Below, one piece after another: positions 30,595 through 34,226 of a stretch of DNA of 34,226 nt; the first letter of the stretch is position 1, and every line of letters starts with the position of its first letter. This DNA comes from a virus, in IMG/VR virus record IMGVR_UViG_3300017762_000032, positions 1-34,226 of that record; one strand, given 5' to 3'. The notes beneath the pieces are model-generated. The model ran no database searches, was not told the origin of the DNA, and was given only the letters and a program-made list of their open reading frames with translations. The translations under genes and the position numbers were made by a program.

Positions 30595-32001
30595 TTAAGC
30601 GTCTGTACGTACGAGCTTGATAACTGACTTGTCTGCGCTTGTGTCACCTACAAGCTGGTTAAAGCCGAGTGACTGAGTAGCGACTACAACATTACGCTGG
30701 TTCATTACTTCGTAATCTTGCTCTACGTTCACACCGCGGAGGCGTGGAATAGCAAAGTTACGAACGTTGATTGCGAGACCTACTGGAGCACCGTTAGCTT
30801 CTGCAGGGAAGTTGTCAGATACGATTACGGGAGTACCGAAGATCGCACCAACTTGACCAGTGATCTTGGTCGCAACGTCTGAACCTACGTCTGTGATGTC
30901 AGCGAAGCCAGCATCAGCAATCAGATCGTAGTAGCGAGCCTGAGATACGACGTATACCATCTCTTCAGGCATCATGCCATACTTACCCATCAACTTACGA
31001 GCGTCGAGGAACTCAGATGCAGTTACTGCTGTATCTACTGAGTTGCCGCCTGCTGCGTCAAGTACGCTAACTGAGTTGCTGCCTGCAAGCTTAACGAGAC
31101 CGTCAAACGCATCAGAGCCACCAGTAGCTACGTGGTTAAGAAGTGCATCATCAACAGCGCGAGCGTGTGCACGTGCAACTGACTCTACGAGCATAGGCAT
31201 AAGATTGATCAACACTTCCTCATCAATGTGGTTATCCATGAGTGTGCTTGAGATCAAACGATACGCCTTCAATACTACCTGGCTAGGCTGGTAAGTATTA
31301 CCTGCAACCTGAGTCTTGTTCTCCAAGTTTGGAGTAGTTGCTGCACCTGACTGCCAAGACGCCAAGTTGGTGTCTGTTTGGATTGGCAGTACTTGAGCTT
31401 GAGAGTTGATAGTGATTTCACGGAAAGCGCGTGCAAGACGAAGCTCACGTTGAATCTCCTTCTCAATCTGGCTAGATACTTCTGTAGCAATGTTAGGTGC
31501 CGCAGTAGCATAGCTAATACCAGCTTTCTCAAGAATGCTCTTACCATAGTCAGTTTGATCAAGGTTCTTGTTGCCTGTCATCACGCCTGCCATGTGAGCA
31601 TACATAAACTCTTTGCCCCACTTAGAGATAGAGTCACCGTCAGTACGGTCAGCGAATACACGCTTTGAATCACGCATAGCAGTAAGCTCAGCGTTCTTCT
31701 CTTCGAGGTCTTTCTGGTGTTGAGCGATTACTTCGTCAATCTTTGCGTCTTTCTCAGAAAGCTTCGCTTGGATATCAGACATAAGACGCTCAGCGCCTGA
31801 CTCAATACCAGTCTTAATTACAGACTCAACTTCAGCCTGCTTTGCGGCTTCAGCTTCTGCTGCTTCTTGTACTGCTTTAGCTTCTGCTTCAACAGCGGCT
31901 TTTTCTTCGGCCTGACGAATTGCGATTTTAGCAGCAGTCTCATCCGCTACCTTCTTAGCAAAAGCCTCCAGGTCGATTTCGGGAGTTTTTACTTCCGACA
32001 T
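30595..32001 (-). CDS. Major capsid protein alone, from an internal in-frame start
   Basis: Within the fused gene an ATG at 32001 (residue 205 of the fusion, reading MSEVKTPEIDLEAF) is preceded by AAAAGGAGATAACA, an AGGAG Shine-Dalgarno with 6-nt spacing. This is a better site than that of the full-length start. It lies exactly at the junction between the protease with its acidic linker and the coiled-coil delta domain. The inferred product is a 468-aa capsid precursor without protease, which would give many capsid subunits per protease-bearing fusion. The site and frame are read directly; use of the start in vivo is inferred. Maturation cleavage after the coiled coil (somewhere around residues 315-365 of the fusion) is expected by analogy with HK97, but the exact site is not visible. 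Confidence 0.7.
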   Translation of the reverse strand: MSEVKTPEIDLEAFAKKVADETAAKIAIRQAEEKAAVEAEAKAVQEAAEAEAAKQAEVESVIKTGIESGAERLMSDIQAKLSEKDAKIDEVIAQHQKDLEEKNAELTAMRDSKRVFADRTDGDSISKWGKEFMYAHMAGVMTGNKNLDQTDYGKSILEKAGISYATAAPNIATEVSSQIEKEIQRELRLARAFREITINSQAQVLPIQTDTNLASWQSGAATTPNLENKTQVAGNTYQPSQVVLKAYRLISSTLMDNHIDEEVLINLMPMLVESVARAHARAVDDALLNHVATGGSDAFDGLVKLAGSNSVSVLDAAGGNSVDTAVTASEFLDARKLMGKYGMMPEEMVYVVSQARYYDLIADAGFADITDVGSDVATKITGQVGAIFGTPVIVSDNFPAEANGAPVGLAINVRNFAIPRLRGVNVEQDYEVMNQRNVVVATQSLGFNQLVGDTSADKSVIKLVRTDA

Positions 32002-32613
32002 TGTTATCTCCTTTTGAACTGACTTTTCAGTTCCATCCGGTGCATCACTAGCTTCAAATGAATCTTCATCTTTAGCCAGAGACTGACCGGCTAGATCTAC
32101 ACTATTAGTGAAAGTTTTTTTGAACTCATTGTACTCTTCAATAGAGTCAAATGATTTCGCGAGAGAGAAAGTAGCTGCTTGGTTACAAGGTACCGATACC
32201 ACTGATACTTCAAACAACTCAGCATCCTTTATCTTTAATCCGTCAGTTTCCGATAAGTAATCAGCATCCTTGACTCGGAAACCAACAGAAAATGCTCCAA
32301 GAATGCCTTCTTTTACAAGCTGCGCGACATGATCGGGCGCAGACTTAGAAATTTTAGCCTTAAGTTCAAGACCGTTTTCAGTGACTTTAAGTCCTGTAGC
32401 GCGTCCGATAGGCTTGTTATAATCGTGATTGAAAAGAATGATAGGATTCTTTTCGAAGTTACCAAGGCCGCCCTTGGTCCATGCTTCGGCTGAAATTGTA
32501 TCTCCAGCTCGGTCGAAGTCAGCAGTGCTAGCCATTCCGCAAATGTGGACGCTACCATCGTCGTCTTCATTGAGTGCTTTAAACGTAGAGGTAAGGTTAA
32601 AAATCTTTTCCAT
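30595..32613 (-). CDS. Fused prohead protease - major capsid protein
   Basis: A single 672-aa reading frame carries two functions that HK97 encodes separately. Residues 1 to about 165 are an HK97 gp4-like prohead protease (family U35, herpesvirus-protease fold). H63 lies in ILFNHDYNKPIGR, S109 in GAFSVGF, and acidic residues in AELFEVSVVSVPCNQAA; H63 and S109 are the likely catalytic pair. Residues about 205-318 are Ala/Glu/Lys-rich and strongly coiled-coil, like the delta (scaffolding) domain of HK97 capsid precursors. Residues about 360-672 are an HK97-fold capsid protein (TEVSSQIEKEIQRELRLARAF, then YRLISSTLMDNHIDEEVLINLMP, FGTPVIVSDNFP). The start overlaps the preceding stop (TAATG) and has only a weak ribosome site. 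A much stronger one precedes M205. A terminator follows the stop. Confidence 0.93.
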   Translation of the reverse strand: MEKIFNLTSTFKALNEDDDGSVHICGMASTADFDRAGDTISAEAWTKGGLGNFEKNPIILFNHDYNKPIGRATGLKVTENGLELKAKISKSAPDHVAQLVKEGILGAFSVGFRVKDADYLSETDGLKIKDAELFEVSVVSVPCNQAATFSLAKSFDSIEEYNEFKKTFTNSVDLAGQSLAKDEDSFEASDAPDGTEKSVQKEITMSEVKTPEIDLEAFAKKVADETAAKIAIRQAEEKAAVEAEAKAVQEAAEAEAAKQAEVESVIKTGIESGAERLMSDIQAKLSEKDAKIDEVIAQHQKDLEEKNAELTAMRDSKRVFADRTDGDSISKWGKEFMYAHMAGVMTGNKNLDQTDYGKSILEKAGISYATAAPNIATEVSSQIEKEIQRELRLARAFREITINSQAQVLPIQTDTNLASWQSGAATTPNLENKTQVAGNTYQPSQVVLKAYRLISSTLMDNHIDEEVLINLMPMLVESVARAHARAVDDALLNHVATGGSDAFDGLVKLAGSNSVSVLDAAGGNSVDTAVTASEFLDARKLMGKYGMMPEEMVYVVSQARYYDLIADAGFADITDVGSDVATKITGQVGAIFGTPVIVSDNFPAEANGAPVGLAINVRNFAIPRLRGVNVEQDYEVMNQRNVVVATQSLGFNQLVGDTSADKSVIKLVRTDA

Positions 32614-32918
32614 TAGTCTTCACTCTTTGCTTCTGCTTTTGCAGGCTTGCTCGGAGCTGCTTTAGGCTTCGGAGCAGGTTTTGGTGTTGTAGGTTTTGGG
32701 GCAGGGGCTTTTTCACGCAGATCAGGATGTTTAATTCTTAAAGCGTGTAAAAGATACTTCCATGCCTTAAAACTTCTTTTTACTGATATAACATGTAAAG
32801 CTTCTTTAGGGCCCACAATATTTACATAAGACTTATACTCAATATCGAGGGGCAGCCCGAATTCTTTAAAGTGCGTATAAGCAGTGTCTAAAACTTTCTG
32901 TTTTTGTCTTACTGCCAT
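32613..32918 (-). CDS. Small unrecognised protein with Pro/Ala/Lys-rich tail, between portal and protease
   Basis: A 101-aa product I do not recognise. Residues 1 to about 70 look like a small mixed alpha/beta domain (KVLDTAYTHFKEFGLPLDIEYKSYVNIVGPKEALHVISV, then an amphipathic helix with KAWKYLLHALRIKHPDL). Residues 71-101 are a low-complexity, lysine-rich PAPKPTTPKPAPKPK-type tail, probably disordered. It starts immediately after the portal stop and its TAA overlaps the ATG of the protease-capsid gene by one base (TAATG), so it belongs to the head operon. A role in prohead assembly or decoration is possible from position only. No catalytic motif is visible. Confidence 0.75.
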   Translation of the reverse strand: MAVRQKQKVLDTAYTHFKEFGLPLDIEYKSYVNIVGPKEALHVISVKRSFKAWKYLLHALRIKHPDLREKAPAPKPTTPKPAPKPKAAPSKPAKAEAKSED

Positions 32919-34115
32919 TTATTCTTCTCCTTCTTGCTCTGGCGGTCTTCCGCCTTCATCTGGATTTGCCGCGCTTCCCGCAATATTTGCAGGTACTCGT
33001 AAATCATCATATCCTTCTATAGGATCAAAGTTTAGCGCTTCTCTTGCTTCATTGGGAGAAATTATTCCCGTATTTACAAGAGCTGAGTAGTACTGAGACT
33101 GATCGCGAAGCTCTGGTTGAAGTGCTGGAATATTTGTAGCATCTTCTATAATTTCAAAACCGAAAAACCTTTCAAGTGAGAAATTAATTTTTCGTACTAT
33201 AGGTAAGATTGTTTCTAAGTAGTACAATCTCATATTAGGTCGCAAGTTTGCATTATTACCAGAATCTAAAAGAATTGGAGGAATTCCTAACGCTTTTAGA
33301 ATAATTTTCTCATTTTCTGCAATTGCAGATTGAAAGTCTAACTCTTTAAAGTTTACATTTGAAACTTTGTCTATTTCAATACCGCCGTCTAGTATAAGAG
33401 GTCTCTTGCCTCCTGCATCTGGTCTGTATCTAGCAGACCAAGACTGAATCATTCTTTCTTTAATTTTTTCAGATAAAGTGTTTGGGGATTTTAGTACTAA
33501 ACCTGGAACGGCTCCGTTCTTAAAGAAGTTATCTTGGAAGTCTCTCATTCGTCGCATAAGTATCATAGTACGAAGCGCCGGCTTTAAGCGAGAAACTCCT
33601 CTATAAATAGAGTAAAAAGAGTTTTCTTTTACATGAATTATTTCTTTAGGACTAAATGTTACTGTATTATTGTAAGTGTATTTTTCAACATAAGTTTCTT
33701 CACTTGTATGAATTATCATTTTATCTGCAGGAAGATGGTACATATGAGCACCGTCGTAGTAGATAAAAACATTTCCGTCTAGTAAATAATCAATAATTAA
33801 ATTACGACGAAAAGAACTTATGTCTTGAAAAAGATTTGGCTCCTTATTGAGCAAAAGATCGATTCTAGACCTTTTGATGCCTTTAACAACGCTTTGAACA
33901 GGTAGTTGGCCTCCAACTTTTACATTAATTTCCGCAGCATCGTCAACAATCATATTTACGCCACGATTTACAATTTCTAAATCTTCGTAAGCTTTTTCAT
34001 AGCTAACAGTCTGTTCACGGCTGCTTTCAATTTTACCGTCAAAGTATGGCTGCGCAGGGTTGAGCTTTTCCTCTGCTTCTGGCGTTCTACCTATTAGTCT
34101 GTCATACCATGCCAT
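32919..34115 (-). CDS. Portal protein (HK97/phage_portal family)
   Basis: A 398-aa protein matching the HK97-type portal family, which forms the dodecameric ring at the capsid vertex through which DNA is packaged and ejected and to which the tail joins. Seen: a short N-terminal MAWYDRLIGR segment, then YEKAYEDLEIVNRGVNMIVDDAA, a typical early helix of these portals. Next come the central YLLDGNVFIYY and IIHVKENSF strands and the conserved LGIPPILLD...NLRPNMRLYYLETILPIVRKIN region near residues 285-325. The C-terminus (NTGIISPNEAREALNFDPIEG, then an acidic EEGEE end) is also typical. Length is normal for the family. The stop codon TAA is directly followed by the ATG of the next gene, whose ribosome site (GGAGAAG) lies in this gene's 3' end. 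Confidence 0.95.
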   Translation of the reverse strand: MAWYDRLIGRTPEAEEKLNPAQPYFDGKIESSREQTVSYEKAYEDLEIVNRGVNMIVDDAAEINVKVGGQLPVQSVVKGIKRSRIDLLLNKEPNLFQDISSFRRNLIIDYLLDGNVFIYYDGAHMYHLPADKMIIHTSEETYVEKYTYNNTVTFSPKEIIHVKENSFYSIYRGVSRLKPALRTMILMRRMRDFQDNFFKNGAVPGLVLKSPNTLSEKIKERMIQSWSARYRPDAGGKRPLILDGGIEIDKVSNVNFKELDFQSAIAENEKIILKALGIPPILLDSGNNANLRPNMRLYYLETILPIVRKINFSLERFFGFEIIEDATNIPALQPELRDQSQYYSALVNTGIISPNEAREALNFDPIEGYDDLRVPANIAGSAANPDEGGRPPEQEGEE

Positions 34116-34226
34116 GTTTGTCTCTTTGAATCTCTACCCAGCGCATTTGTTTCTTTGCAGTCACTAGGGCTGGATTTCTGCCATACAATCTATGCAGTTC
34201 CAAATGATGTTTATGGCAAAGTGTCA
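34102..34226 (-). CDS. C-terminal fragment of the gene upstream of portal (possibly HNH-type)
   Basis: Only the last 40 residues are in the window, and the reading frame is open to the right edge. The visible piece contains LCHKHHLELHRLYGRNP followed by a basic tail ending RDKHGMV. The Cys-His-rich stretch resembles the end of small HNH nucleases, which are often encoded near terminase and portal genes, but the catalytic core would lie outside the window. The TGA stop falls 14 nt inside the portal gene (ATGGCATGGTATGA), an overlap that suggests translational coupling and supports this being a real gene. A terminase end or an unrelated small protein cannot be excluded. Confidence 0.45.
   Translation of the reverse strand, partial: TLCHKHHLELHRLYGRNPALVTAKKQMRWVEIQRDKHGMV

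Noticed and set aside
1-34226. tRNA, rRNA, insertion sequence, integrase, lysis or defence genes
   Set aside because: All space is taken by virion structural genes with gaps of at most 127 nt, and nothing with those signatures is seen on either strand.

Overview
The window is a densely coded, one-directional late (virion structure) region of a tailed phage or prophage. Every supported gene lies on the minus strand, so the biological order runs from the right edge to the left. The head module is HK97-type and the tail-tip set is lambda-type (M-L-K-I-J), which together indicate a long-tailed siphovirus. JAMM-NlpC/P60 gpK, cysteine-containing gpL and a J-type tip point to a Gram-negative host. 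The composition is AT-leaning, and the fibers carry GIGT repeats, GWGNHASAGYLT repeats and major-tropism-determinant-like N-termini of the kind common in marine phages. The host genus cannot be told from the sequence.

Layout in transcription order: a partial upstream ORF (34226-34102, possibly HNH-like); portal; a small Pro/Ala/Lys-rich protein; a fused prohead protease-major capsid gene with a strong in-frame internal ribosome site before the capsid half; a rho-independent terminator (30551-30580); head-tail connector; a 456-aa neck/tail-completion candidate; a tail-terminator candidate; an intercistronic stem-loop; the major tail protein; a strong TTCG-loop terminator (26822-26848); a consensus sigma-70-type promoter (26775-26803); tail-assembly chaperones G and G-T joined by a -1 slippery heptamer; a 1518-aa tape measure; minor tail proteins M, L, K and I; and a giant 3609-aa J-type tip/fiber.

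A second consensus promoter (7541-7569) follows J. It shares 20 identical bases with the first and drives a receptor-binding block of two small proteins, a 632-aa fiber and a giant fiber that runs off the left edge (at least 1598 residues).

The genes form an assembly line. Portal, protease and capsid build the procapsid, and the connector, neck and terminator proteins join head to tail. The chaperones and tape measure set tail length while the major tail protein polymerises. M, L, K, I and J form the tip, and the last four genes likely supply side fibers. Regulation appears to be set by punctuation: tightly coupled genes (TAATG, GTGA overlaps), terminators after the two most abundant virion proteins, a frameshift for chaperone ratio, and two matched strong promoters. 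I see no tRNA, CRISPR array, insertion sequence, integrase, lysis gene or defence system. The most unusual items are the protease-capsid fusion with internal start, the twin promoters, and the very large composite J.
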